Origin: Porticoccaceae bacterium
GTDB lineage: Bacteria > Pseudomonadota > Gammaproteobacteria > Pseudomonadales > Porticoccaceae
Length of the DNA: 64,000 nucleotides
Assembly: GCA_029252555.1 (NCBI GenBank)
Contig: JAQXBF010000007.1
Location: 1-64,000, forward strand
Direction of reading: 5' to 3'
In this document: positions 25,443 through 33,150 of the stretch, piece after piece
Layout of the letters: every line of letters starts with the position of its first letter
Numbering within the stretch: position 1 is the first letter of the stretch
The notes under the pieces: generated by a model
Database searches by the model: none
What the model saw: the letters and a program-made list of their open reading frames with translations, nothing else
What the model was told of the DNA's origin: nothing
Made by a program: the position numbers and the translations under genes

Positions 25443-26612
25443 TTAGTCCCGGCGCAAGCGGCTGCTGATGGCGATAGGGCTGGGGAAGCTAAAGACCACT
25501 ATATAGCTGGACACCAAGAAGGTGATAATCGCAACGGCTTGGATGAGATGTGAGGCATTGTTGCCAATGAGTTGGGTATTAAACGCCAGATAGGCGATAA
25601 GTAGAGAGAATTCGCTATTTTGACCGAGCCGAAAACCAATATCCCAGGACAGGGCCTCGCTTTCACTTTTGGCCAACAGAAACCTATAGATCACCGGCTT
25701 AACACAGAGCATCGCAGCGGCTAACACTAGTGCCGGCAACAAAATATGCGGGATCAGAGCCAGATCAAAGGCGCCGCCCAATGAGAAGAAGAACAGAATT
25801 AAGAAGAAGTCTCGCAAGGGCTTAAGGTTCAGTGCAATGTACTGGGCAATAGGGCTGGTAGCCAGGGAAATACCGGCCACAAAGGCACCTATCTCACGGG
25901 AAAGACTCACCATTTCAGCCAGCTCTGCCACACCAAGGCACCAGCCGATAGCCAGCAAAAACACATATTCACCAATGCGGTCAAAACGTGCAAATAGGGG
26001 CTGCAATATGGTTCGCACCGCCAGCAAAGCGCCGCCAATTAGGAGGGGCAGGGCAATCAGGCTTTTGCCAAAGGTAATAAGATTTTCGCTGTTGGACTCT
26101 GATACGCCTGAAATTAGCACTAGTAGCACAAAGATGGCCAAAAAATCCTGCATCAGTAGCATACCAATCATAAGTTCACCAGAGTGCTTGTGGTGCAGCA
26201 CTGTGGTAGGCAGCAGCTTGATACCAATAATAGTGCTGGAGAACATCATCGAGGTGCCAATAATCAGGCATTCCAGATGGGAATAATTAAACATAAAGGC
26301 AGTGGCGTAGCCAACGGCGGCAAATAGCAGCGAGCTGATGAGAGTAATATGAGTGACCTGGCGCAGCACATTTAAGAGTGCCTGAGGCTGCATATCCAGG
26401 CCCAGCAGAAACAGTAAAAAGATAATACCAATGCTGGCAATTTGGCCAATTAACTCGACATCGGAAACCATGCCGAGGCCGTGGGGGCCGAGAATGGCGC
26501 CCAGAACAATATAGGCTACCAGCAGGGGTTGGCGACCTACCAAAGCCAGAGAAGCAAGAGCAGCCGCCCCGCTAAAAATAAGGAAAAATGTCTGTATTAC
26601 ATCATGTTCCAT
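25443..26612 (-). CDS. Cation:proton antiporter, CPA2 family (KefB-like membrane domain)
   Basis: A 389-residue membrane protein with about eleven to twelve hydrophobic segments. LGAILGPHGLGM, IGIIFLLFLLGLDMQPQALL, the SSTIIGIKLL block and EIGAFVAGISLATSP follow monovalent cation:proton antiporter-2 proteins. Only the membrane domain is present; the C-terminal TrkA-N/RCK domain of KefB/KefC is missing, so regulation must differ. It probably exchanges K+ or Na+ for H+. It lies downstream of the sulfite reductase pair on the same strand, 21 bases from the DUF934 gene, and may be co-transcribed. Confidence 0.87.
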   Translation of the reverse strand: MEHDVIQTFFLIFSGAAALASLALVGRQPLLVAYIVLGAILGPHGLGMVSDVELIGQIASIGIIFLLFLLGLDMQPQALLNVLRQVTHITLISSLLFAAVGYATAFMFNYSHLECLIIGTSMMFSSTIIGIKLLPTTVLHHKHSGELMIGMLLMQDFLAIFVLLVLISGVSESNSENLITFGKSLIALPLLIGGALLAVRTILQPLFARFDRIGEYVFLLAIGWCLGVAELAEMVSLSREIGAFVAGISLATSPIAQYIALNLKPLRDFFLILFFFSLGGAFDLALIPHILLPALVLAAAMLCVKPVIYRFLLAKSESEALSWDIGFRLGQNSEFSLLIAYLAFNTQLIGNNASHLIQAVAIITFLVSSYIVVFSFPSPIAISSRLRRD

Positions 26613-26633
26613 GAACCCGCCTAGCTAAGGTTA

Positions 26634-27119
26634 CTAGCGACGTTTAAATAATGGTACTGGCTGATCCGCTGCCACCTGATAGGCGTCAGAAAAATCTAAT
26701 AAAGACGCACTGGCCTCGGCTAAATTGACCTGAGCACCAAACTCAAAGGCGTTAAAGCCGCAACGCCGCAGCAAATATAGCTGATCACGAATAATCTCGC
26801 CAATAGCGCGAATCTCGCCTTTATAGGTATAGCGTTCACGGAGCAGGCGCGCTACCGAGAATCCGCGGCCATCGGCAAACTTGGGGAATTTAATCGCAAT
26901 CACTGGCGAGACTAGCAAGAGCTCGGCAACGGCTTCAATCTCTTCATTGCCGTCAATCCATACGCCCAGGCTACCCCTGTGCTGCTCTAGTTGAGTTTTT
27001 TGTTGCAGCCATTGATCCAGAGATACCAGTAAATCTCCCTCTGGAAACTCTGTCGCATCTCCAGCCACGGTGATCCAGCTATTGTCGATAACCTGACCGT
27101 CTTTAAGAAGCTGTGCCAT
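26634..27119 (-). CDS. DUF934 protein associated with sulfite reductase
   Basis: A 161-residue DUF934 protein. Its RGFSVARLLRERYTYKGEIRAIGEIIRDQLYLLRRCGFNAFE block is the conserved part of the family. DUF934 genes nearly always follow the one-component sulfite/nitrite reductase gene in proteobacteria, as here, and are thought to help sulfite reduction, possibly in electron transfer. I start at ATG 27119, which overlaps the cysI end by 17 bases; an upstream in-frame start would lie deep in cysI. The exact function is unknown. Confidence 0.88.
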   Translation of the reverse strand: MAQLLKDGQVIDNSWITVAGDATEFPEGDLLVSLDQWLQQKTQLEQHRGSLGVWIDGNEEIEAVAELLLVSPVIAIKFPKFADGRGFSVARLLRERYTYKGEIRAIGEIIRDQLYLLRRCGFNAFEFGAQVNLAEASASLLDFSDAYQVAADQPVPLFKRR

Positions 27120-28767
27120 AAACCCTCTGCTTAAACTTTTCCATACCGATGCGCTGATAGGTGGCCAGAAACGCCTCTTGATCAAGACGATTCTCAACAT
27201 ACACATCAAGCAGTTTTTCAATACTATCGGTCACAGCATCGCGAGATAATGAGGGGCCTAGTACCTTGCCTAGTGCAGCATCCTTATTGGCACTGCCACC
27301 CAATTGAATCTGATACCACTCCTCACCTTTCTTATCGACACCGAGGATACCGATATGACCGATATGGTGATGCCCACAGGCATTCATGCAACCAGAAATA
27401 TTAAGTTCCAGATCGCCCAGATCATAAACATAATCCAGATCGTCAAATTTGCGCTGAATGGCCTCGGCAACAGGAATTGATTTGGCATTGGCCAGTGAGC
27501 AGTAATCGCCACCAGGGCAGCAGATCATATCGTTAATGGTACCAATATTCGGCGTTGCCAAACCGGAGGTTTTAGCCAGCTGCCACAACTGGAAAAGGTC
27601 TGCTTTGGCGACGTCTGCAAGCACGATATTTTGATTGTGAGTCGAGCGTATTTCACCAAAAGAAAAACGATCGGCAAGATCGGCAATCATCTCAAGTTGG
27701 CGGTCAGTTACATCCCCCGGCGCTACACCGGCAGGCTTTAGAGACAGGCTGACCGAGGCATACCCCGGCTGTTTTTGCGCACTGACATTGCGATCTAACC
27801 AGCGGGAGAAGCCCCTATTTTCCGCTGCCAGAGCACTGACTTCGCTGTCCACCGAAGCTTCTTTGACGCTGAGATAATCGGGTGATGTAAAGAAGCTCTT
27901 TACGCGACCAATCTCACTGCCATCAAGGGTAGCAGGGCCATCTTTTAAATGAACCCACTCGGCCTCAACTCGCTCAGTAAAGACTTCCGATGTCCAGGCT
28001 CTAACCAAAATTTTGATTCGCGCCTTGTACTTGTTGTCACGATTACCGTAACGGTTGTAGACCCGCAAAATAGCATCGAGATACGTTAGCAGATGTTCCT
28101 TGGGTAAAAATTCCCGAATCGAAGAGGCTATCACTGGTGTGCGGCCAAGGCCTCCACCGACAAATACCTGAAAGCCGGTTTCTCCCCGCTTGTTTTTCAC
28201 CAGCTGTAGGCCGATATCATGGAGTAAAAATGCCGCCCGATCTTCCTCTGAGCCACAGACAGCGATCTTGAATTTGCGGGGCAAAAAGGCAAACTCTGGG
28301 TGCACTGTCGACCATTGGCGAATAATTTCACACCAGGGCCTCGGGTCTTCAATTTCATCTATAGCCACACCGGCAAACTGATCGGTGGTGGTATTGCGGA
28401 TACAGTTGCCACTGGTCTGTATGGCATGCATCTCAACACTGGCAAGCTCTGCCAAAATATCGGGCACTTCTTCCAATTTTGGCCAGTTAAGCTGAATATT
28501 TTGTCTGGTGGTGAAATGCACATAACCCTTATCAAACTTGCGGGAGATATCAGCAAGCTTGCGCACCTGCACGCTGGATAGAAGGCCATAGGGCACTGCG
28601 ATCCGTAACATCGGGGCTAGGCGTTGAACATAGAGGCCGTTCTGGAGGCGCAGAGGAAGAAATTCGTCCTCAGTAATATCGCCAGCCAAGAAGCGCTGGG
28701 TCTGACCGCGGAATTGTTCGACGCGTTCATCCACTAGCTTTTGGTCGTATTGATCGTATTTATACAT
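27103..28767 (-). CDS. cysI: Sulfite reductase hemoprotein (CysI-type, siroheme/4Fe-4S)
   Basis: A 554-residue siroheme enzyme of the nitrite/sulfite reductase family that reduces sulfite to sulfide for cysteine synthesis. The cluster cysteines are seen as CCPGGDYC and SGCMNACG, flanked by the two ferredoxin-like repeats. The N-terminal part includes GYVHFTTRQNIQLNWP. It pairs with a DUF934 gene, which marks the assimilatory sulfite reductase type, rather than nitrite reductase; no CysJ flavoprotein is adjacent. Confidence 0.9.
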   Translation of the reverse strand: MYKYDQYDQKLVDERVEQFRGQTQRFLAGDITEDEFLPLRLQNGLYVQRLAPMLRIAVPYGLLSSVQVRKLADISRKFDKGYVHFTTRQNIQLNWPKLEEVPDILAELASVEMHAIQTSGNCIRNTTTDQFAGVAIDEIEDPRPWCEIIRQWSTVHPEFAFLPRKFKIAVCGSEEDRAAFLLHDIGLQLVKNKRGETGFQVFVGGGLGRTPVIASSIREFLPKEHLLTYLDAILRVYNRYGNRDNKYKARIKILVRAWTSEVFTERVEAEWVHLKDGPATLDGSEIGRVKSFFTSPDYLSVKEASVDSEVSALAAENRGFSRWLDRNVSAQKQPGYASVSLSLKPAGVAPGDVTDRQLEMIADLADRFSFGEIRSTHNQNIVLADVAKADLFQLWQLAKTSGLATPNIGTINDMICCPGGDYCSLANAKSIPVAEAIQRKFDDLDYVYDLGDLELNISGCMNACGHHHIGHIGILGVDKKGEEWYQIQLGGSANKDAALGKVLGPSLSRDAVTDSIEKLLDVYVENRLDQEAFLATYQRIGMEKFKQRVYGTAS

Positions 28768-28804
28768 GAAGTTTGGGTCTGCGTACTGCGAATTGAAGGT
28801 CGCT

Positions 28805-28833
28805 ATAATAGCCCTAGCCGTTATTCTTTTAAA
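28805..28833 (-). promoter_or_regulatory. Candidate sigma70 promoter for cysI
   Basis: On the minus strand TTTAAA (-35) and TATTAT (-10) are separated by exactly 17 bases, 38 bases before the cysI ATG. The -35 is weak, as expected for a gene activated by a regulator such as CysB, but no activator site is identified. Confidence 0.45.
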
Positions 28834-29030
28834 TTATTATTTACCTATATGGGGATATCGAAAGGGAATAAGGCGAGTGAGGCACCCATTTTAACCTGAA
28901 ACGAATATGGGTAGGGCTTATTATTCCCAGCCCAGGCCTACTGAACAGAAGACAGCTAAAGAATTGGTTGCTAGAATGCGCGGCTGAAAAAATCTCTTGA
29001 ACCCGCGGAATAAAACAAAGGAACATTCTC

Positions 29031-29147
29031 ATGGCCAAAGCTACTAAACCAGACACAACTGGGGACGCAAAAGCAGATGCTATCGCCGTTATCGCTATTT
29101 TAGCTATTATCTTAACCGCCGTAGTTTACTGGCTATCGCGCTTCTAG
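29031..29147 (+). CDS. 38-residue single-pass membrane protein upstream of nadA
   Basis: A very short gene reading MAKATKPDTTGDAKADAIAV and then a hydrophobic helix ending YWLSRF. It has a charged cytosolic N-terminus of about 15 residues and one membrane segment of about 20. AAAGGAAC stands before the ATG, an acceptable ribosome-binding site. It ends 34 bases before nadA on the same strand. I do not know a function; similar tiny membrane proteins are easily missed by gene callers. Confidence 0.65.
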   Translation: MAKATKPDTTGDAKADAIAVIAILAIILTAVVYWLSRF

Positions 29148-29181
29148 GTAAACCGGTTATCAAGTATTTGAGCGTTTTGAT

Positions 29182-30243
29182 ATGACAGACCAGCAGCAGA
29201 CTATTTCGGTGGCAGAGCATCAGAGCCCGCGAGATTTGGTTGAGGCCCACCTCAATCAGGTTCCGGCTGGCGTTGAGATTGATGCTGAGAGAGTTACCCT
29301 GTTGCAGGATAAAATCAAGACGCAGCTGATTGAAAAAAATGCCGTTATTATCGCCCATTACTACACGGACCCACTGATTCAGGCACTGGCCGAGGAAACC
29401 GGCGGCACTGTTTCTGACTCCCTGGAAATGGCTCGCTTTGGTAATAGTCACAGTGCCCAGACTCTGGTGGTGGCCGGTGTTAAATTTATGGGTGAAACAG
29501 CCAAGATTCTGACGCCTGAAAAACGCGTACTCATGCCTACACTTGAGGCGACCTGTTCTCTTGATGTTGGCTGTCCTAGTGACGAGTTCTCTGCCTTCTG
29601 CGATCAACATCCGGACCGCACTGTGGTTGTCTATGCCAATACATCTGCGGCCGTGAAGGCTCGCGCAGACTGGGTCGTGACGTCTAGTATCGCCCTTGAG
29701 GTGGTTGACCATCTCGATGCTCAGGGTCAGAAGATTCTCTGGGCTCCAGACAAGTATTTGGGTGCCTATGTGCAGAAGAACACAGGGGCAGATATGCTGA
29801 TGTGGGATGGCAGTTGTATTGTGCATGAGGAATTTAAGGCCAAGGGTATTCTGGACTTAAAGAAGGTTTATCCTGATGCGGCCATTCTTGTGCATCCTGA
29901 GTCTCCAGAGGCGGTCGTTGAGATAGCTGATGTTGCCGGCTCTACTTCCCAGTTAATCGCTGCGGCGCAAAAGTTGCCTCAGCAGCAACTGATTGTGGCA
30001 ACGGATCAGGGTATCTTTTACAAAATGCAGCAAGCGGTTCCCGAGAAAACGCTTTTGATTGCACCCACTGGTGGCAGCGGCGCTACTTGCCGTAGCTGTG
30101 CTAATTGCCCCTGGATGGGAATGAACAGCCTGGAGAATTTGCTCGAATGCCTGGAGCAGGGAAGCAATGAGATCAAGGTTTACCCTGAACTGGGCCGGGA
30201 TGCCTATCGCTCACTCGAGCGAATGATGAACTTCAAGGCTTAA
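29182..30243 (+). CDS. nadA: Quinolinate synthase NadA
   Basis: NadA condenses iminoaspartate with dihydroxyacetone phosphate to quinolinate for NAD synthesis, using a 4Fe-4S cluster. The 353-residue protein shows [31 protein letters not shown], the cysteine in TCSLDVGCP and the C-terminal [10 protein letters not shown]. An extra short N-terminal leader of about 35 residues precedes the fold. It follows a 38-residue membrane protein gene and converges with the bepA gene. Confidence 0.96.
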   Translation: MTDQQQTISVAEHQSPRDLVEAHLNQVPAGVEIDAERVTLLQDKIKTQLIEKNAVIIAHYYTDPLIQALAEETGGTVSDSLEMARFGNSHSAQTLVVAGVKFMGETAKILTPEKRVLMPTLEATCSLDVGCPSDEFSAFCDQHPDRTVVVYANTSAAVKARADWVVTSSIALEVVDHLDAQGQKILWAPDKYLGAYVQKNTGADMLMWDGSCIVHEEFKAKGILDLKKVYPDAAILVHPESPEAVVEIADVAGSTSQLIAAAQKLPQQQLIVATDQGIFYKMQQAVPEKTLLIAPTGGSGATCRSCANCPWMGMNSLENLLECLEQGSNEIKVYPELGRDAYRSLERMMNFKA

Positions 30244-30245
30244 GA

Positions 30246-30277
30246 AGCCAGTCATTACTTTTCTGGCTAGAGCTTTT
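30246..30277 (+). terminator. Probable terminator after nadA
   Basis: AGCCAG and CTGGCT (30246-30251 and 30263-30268) form a six-pair stem, but the T run (30273-30277) starts five bases later, so it is a weaker terminator. It overlaps the last bases of the convergent protease gene. Confidence 0.5.
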
Positions 30278-31781
30278 TAATTCGATCTTCCAGAGCCGCC
30301 ACATCTCTAATGCGCTGACGAACAATGGCTGAGCGTTTAAAGTCTGCATCAATCAATTTCACTGCCAAAGTAAGCTGTTCTCGAGCCTTATCAAAGGCAC
30401 CAACCAATATAAAGTATTCGGCTCTTGCCTCATGCACTCCTGAAATATTTCCGGCTAAACCCCTTACCTCTGCGAGCCGATACCATACCAATGGGTCCTC
30501 TGGGCGCATTCTAGACAGGGTAGTCAATACATCACCGGCCTCTTCGTAACGGTGTGATTGCCATAAAATCTCAGACTTGATTGTGGTGAGCGGGTAGCTA
30601 TTGGGGCTAACACGCAGCAATTTATCAAGCTTGGCCAGCCCTTCGGTGTAACGCTTTTGGCTAAGATCCAGTTCTAGATCGGCATACTGAAATGATAGCT
30701 GAAAGGGGTTATTTGCCAGCAGAGGGCCTAGGGCCTCCCGTGCCAGATCAAATTTGCCTGCCCTAATATACGCCAGCGCCAAACCATAATAGGTGGCGTC
30801 TAAATTCTGCCCATTATTGCTCAGCTCTGCTTTGAATCGTTTTATCGCATCTGAAGGATTATTTGAAATGGCATTTAAAGCTCGGGCCTTAATTAGATAA
30901 AAGTCTGGATTCCGAGGATAGTGACGCATGGAAGAATTCATGGCGCGACCACGGGCATCGGCGATACGTTTCTCGGTAACTGGATGAGTCAGTAGAAATT
31001 CAGGCGGGCGGCTGCCCGAGTAGCGAGTAGCCTTCAGAAGGGTAGCGAACATATCAGCAACGGCGCCAGGGTCGCGGTTTGCTCGCTCCATGGTTTGCAA
31101 GCCCATACGATCGGCTTCTTGTTCATTGGATCTGCTGTAGCGCAGCTGGTCATTCATAGCCATCGCCTGAGTTGTAGTGATAGCGGCCAAACCCGCATCA
31201 CCACCCACGGTAGCCGCTATAACAAGGCTTGCCAGCAGACCGGCCATGCTCACCATTGATGATGCTCGCTGTGCCTCCAAGCCCCGGGCAAAGTGCCGTT
31301 GACTAAGGTGCGCCAGCTCATGAGCTAGAACTGATGCCATCTGATCTTCAGTTTCGGCGAGGGCAAAAACCCCAGTGTGAAATCCGACAACACCACCGGG
31401 CACAGCAAAGGCGTTCATAGAGGGGTTGTTGACAATCACAAGCTCAAGCCTCGGGTCTTCGAGGTCAGAGTAGGTGGCCAAGTTATAAAGCAGCTGCTCC
31501 AGATACTGCTGCATCAATGGGTCATCATGCTCACGCACACGGCTGCGAAATGCCTTTAGCCATGTCCGCCCTAACTCATACTCCTGTTGCTTGGAAACAA
31601 TGCCAGAGGCACTGTCGCCCAGTACAGGCAGTTTGATCTCTGCGGCCCAAGCACTAGGTTGAACTGCTGCAAATATGGCGAGAGACAAGAGCATGGCCGA
31701 AAACAGCCCAGTTAAACAATGCGCAGGGGAGCAAAGATAAGTCAGTGGGGCTTGGCGAAAGGTGGGAGTATAAGGTTTCAA
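30267..31781 (-). CDS. bepA: Periplasmic M48 metalloprotease with TPR repeats (BepA-like)
   Basis: A 504-residue exported protein. The signal peptide spans about residues 1-47; the zinc protease motif HELAH is at 154-158, with the third ligand in the SNEQEADRMG block near 215. The C-terminal half has alpha-helical TPR-like repeats. This matches BepA (YfgC), which checks and degrades misassembled LptD and BAM substrates at the outer membrane. The N-terminus is longer than usual, and an internal Met30 start would also leave a hydrophobic export signal. It is convergent with nadA. Confidence 0.9.
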   Translation of the reverse strand: MKPYTPTFRQAPLTYLCSPAHCLTGLFSAMLLSLAIFAAVQPSAWAAEIKLPVLGDSASGIVSKQQEYELGRTWLKAFRSRVREHDDPLMQQYLEQLLYNLATYSDLEDPRLELVIVNNPSMNAFAVPGGVVGFHTGVFALAETEDQMASVLAHELAHLSQRHFARGLEAQRASSMVSMAGLLASLVIAATVGGDAGLAAITTTQAMAMNDQLRYSRSNEQEADRMGLQTMERANRDPGAVADMFATLLKATRYSGSRPPEFLLTHPVTEKRIADARGRAMNSSMRHYPRNPDFYLIKARALNAISNNPSDAIKRFKAELSNNGQNLDATYYGLALAYIRAGKFDLAREALGPLLANNPFQLSFQYADLELDLSQKRYTEGLAKLDKLLRVSPNSYPLTTIKSEILWQSHRYEEAGDVLTTLSRMRPEDPLVWYRLAEVRGLAGNISGVHEARAEYFILVGAFDKAREQLTLAVKLIDADFKRSAIVRQRIRDVAALEDRIKKL

Positions 31782-31974
31782 AATATATTTTACGGCCCAA
31801 TGACTAGTTAATTAAACGATTGCTACTGTAGCGAATAATGGCACCCATTTCGACAGTTGAAATATGCGCTGGTTTCATGTCAGATACAGCCCCTTAAAGG
31901 GTTGGCAGTAAAATCTGTTGACCCTGAACCACAGCTGGCAGTTTAATGGACTGAGAGTTAACCAAGGGGTTTGC

Positions 31975-33060
31975 ATGAAGCAGGTATTACAGAAGTGGCA
32001 AGAGCAGTATTTTAGTAATGAAGAGGCGGTGTTGCTGGCCGTTCTATTGGCCGTCTCACTTGTGGTTATGGCTACTCTGGGTACCGTGCTGGGGCCTGTT
32101 TTTACAGCCATGATATTGGCATTTCTGCTGCAGGGCGTAGTCAATACATTACGCCGTCGAGGCCTGTCTTTAAGCTGGGCAATTACTGTCACCTACAGCT
32201 TGTTTATTGTTGGTTTTATCTCTGTGTTGGTCGGCCTTATCCCCATTGTCGGTCGCCAAACATCCCTGTTTATTGCTGAGCTGCCCAATATGTTGGGCAG
32301 GGTTCGCGAGCTGCTAGTTACGCTGCCAGAGAAATATGCGGAATATGTCAGCCCTGAGCAAGTCCAAATTATCACAACCCGAGTGTCTGAGGAGATGGCT
32401 AATCTGGCAGAGCAAATTCTGTCACTGTCTATTAGCAGTTTCCCGGGCATATTTGGTGTCATGCTGTACCTATTGTTGGTGCCGCTGCTGGTCTTTTTTA
32501 TGCTTAAAGACAAGGATATTTTAGTTGCCTTTGTATCCAACCTGCTGCCCAAAGAGCGTAGCGTGATGACGGCGATCTGGTCTGAAATGGATATGCAGTT
32601 TGCCAACTATGTGCGTGGCAAGGCCATCGAAATATTGATTGTTGGTGTCTCGTCCTACATTGCTTTTTTAATTCTTGGCCTTAACTATGCGGCGCTTTTG
32701 GCCTTGCTGGTGGGGCTTTCAGTGTTGATCCCTTATATTGGTGCCACCGTGGTTACACTACCAGTGACGCTTGTGGGCTACATGCAATGGGGTTACTCAA
32801 CAGACTTTTTCTGGCTGTTTATGGTTTATGGAGTAATACAGTTTCTTGATGGCAACCTGTTAGTGCCTCTGCTTTTTTCTGAAGTGGTTAATTTGCACCC
32901 AATCGCGATTATTGTTGCGGTTCTGTTATTTGGCGGAATCTGGGGCTTTTGGGGTGTGTTCTTTGCTATTCCGCTAGCCACTCTGGTGAAGGCGGTTTAC
33001 AACGCATGGCCGCGCAAAGCTATTGTCAGCGAAGAAGACAGGGTAACGGAACCCAAGTAA
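31975..33060 (+). CDS. perM: AI-2E family membrane protein PerM
   Basis: A 361-residue membrane protein of the AI-2 exporter-like (PerM) family with about seven or eight membrane segments. The N-terminal WQEQYFSNEEAVLLAVLLAV and the late FLDGNLLVPLLFSEVVNLHP plus GGIWGFWGVFFAIPLA blocks are typical. Real substrates are uncertain; the name AI-2E comes from one member only. I start at ATG 31975 with AAGGGG upstream, which matches the family start better than TTG 31918. In many gammaproteobacteria perM lies near bepA, as here, on the opposite strand. Confidence 0.9.
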   Translation: MKQVLQKWQEQYFSNEEAVLLAVLLAVSLVVMATLGTVLGPVFTAMILAFLLQGVVNTLRRRGLSLSWAITVTYSLFIVGFISVLVGLIPIVGRQTSLFIAELPNMLGRVRELLVTLPEKYAEYVSPEQVQIITTRVSEEMANLAEQILSLSISSFPGIFGVMLYLLLVPLLVFFMLKDKDILVAFVSNLLPKERSVMTAIWSEMDMQFANYVRGKAIEILIVGVSSYIAFLILGLNYAALLALLVGLSVLIPYIGATVVTLPVTLVGYMQWGYSTDFFWLFMVYGVIQFLDGNLLVPLLFSEVVNLHPIAIIVAVLLFGGIWGFWGVFFAIPLATLVKAVYNAWPRKAIVSEEDRVTEPK

Positions 33061-33150
33061 GGGTTTTGGCTTCTAAGCAATAGGGGCTAGAAAGCTCATT
33101 TAAACTATCGACTTACGCCCTGTGGGGCATTATAAAAACAGGAATTTTCC

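Noticed and set aside
29107-29826. 239-residue minus-strand open frame over nadA
   Set aside because: Composition is full of His, Cys and Arg, and nadA on the other strand carries all catalytic motifs; it is a shadow.
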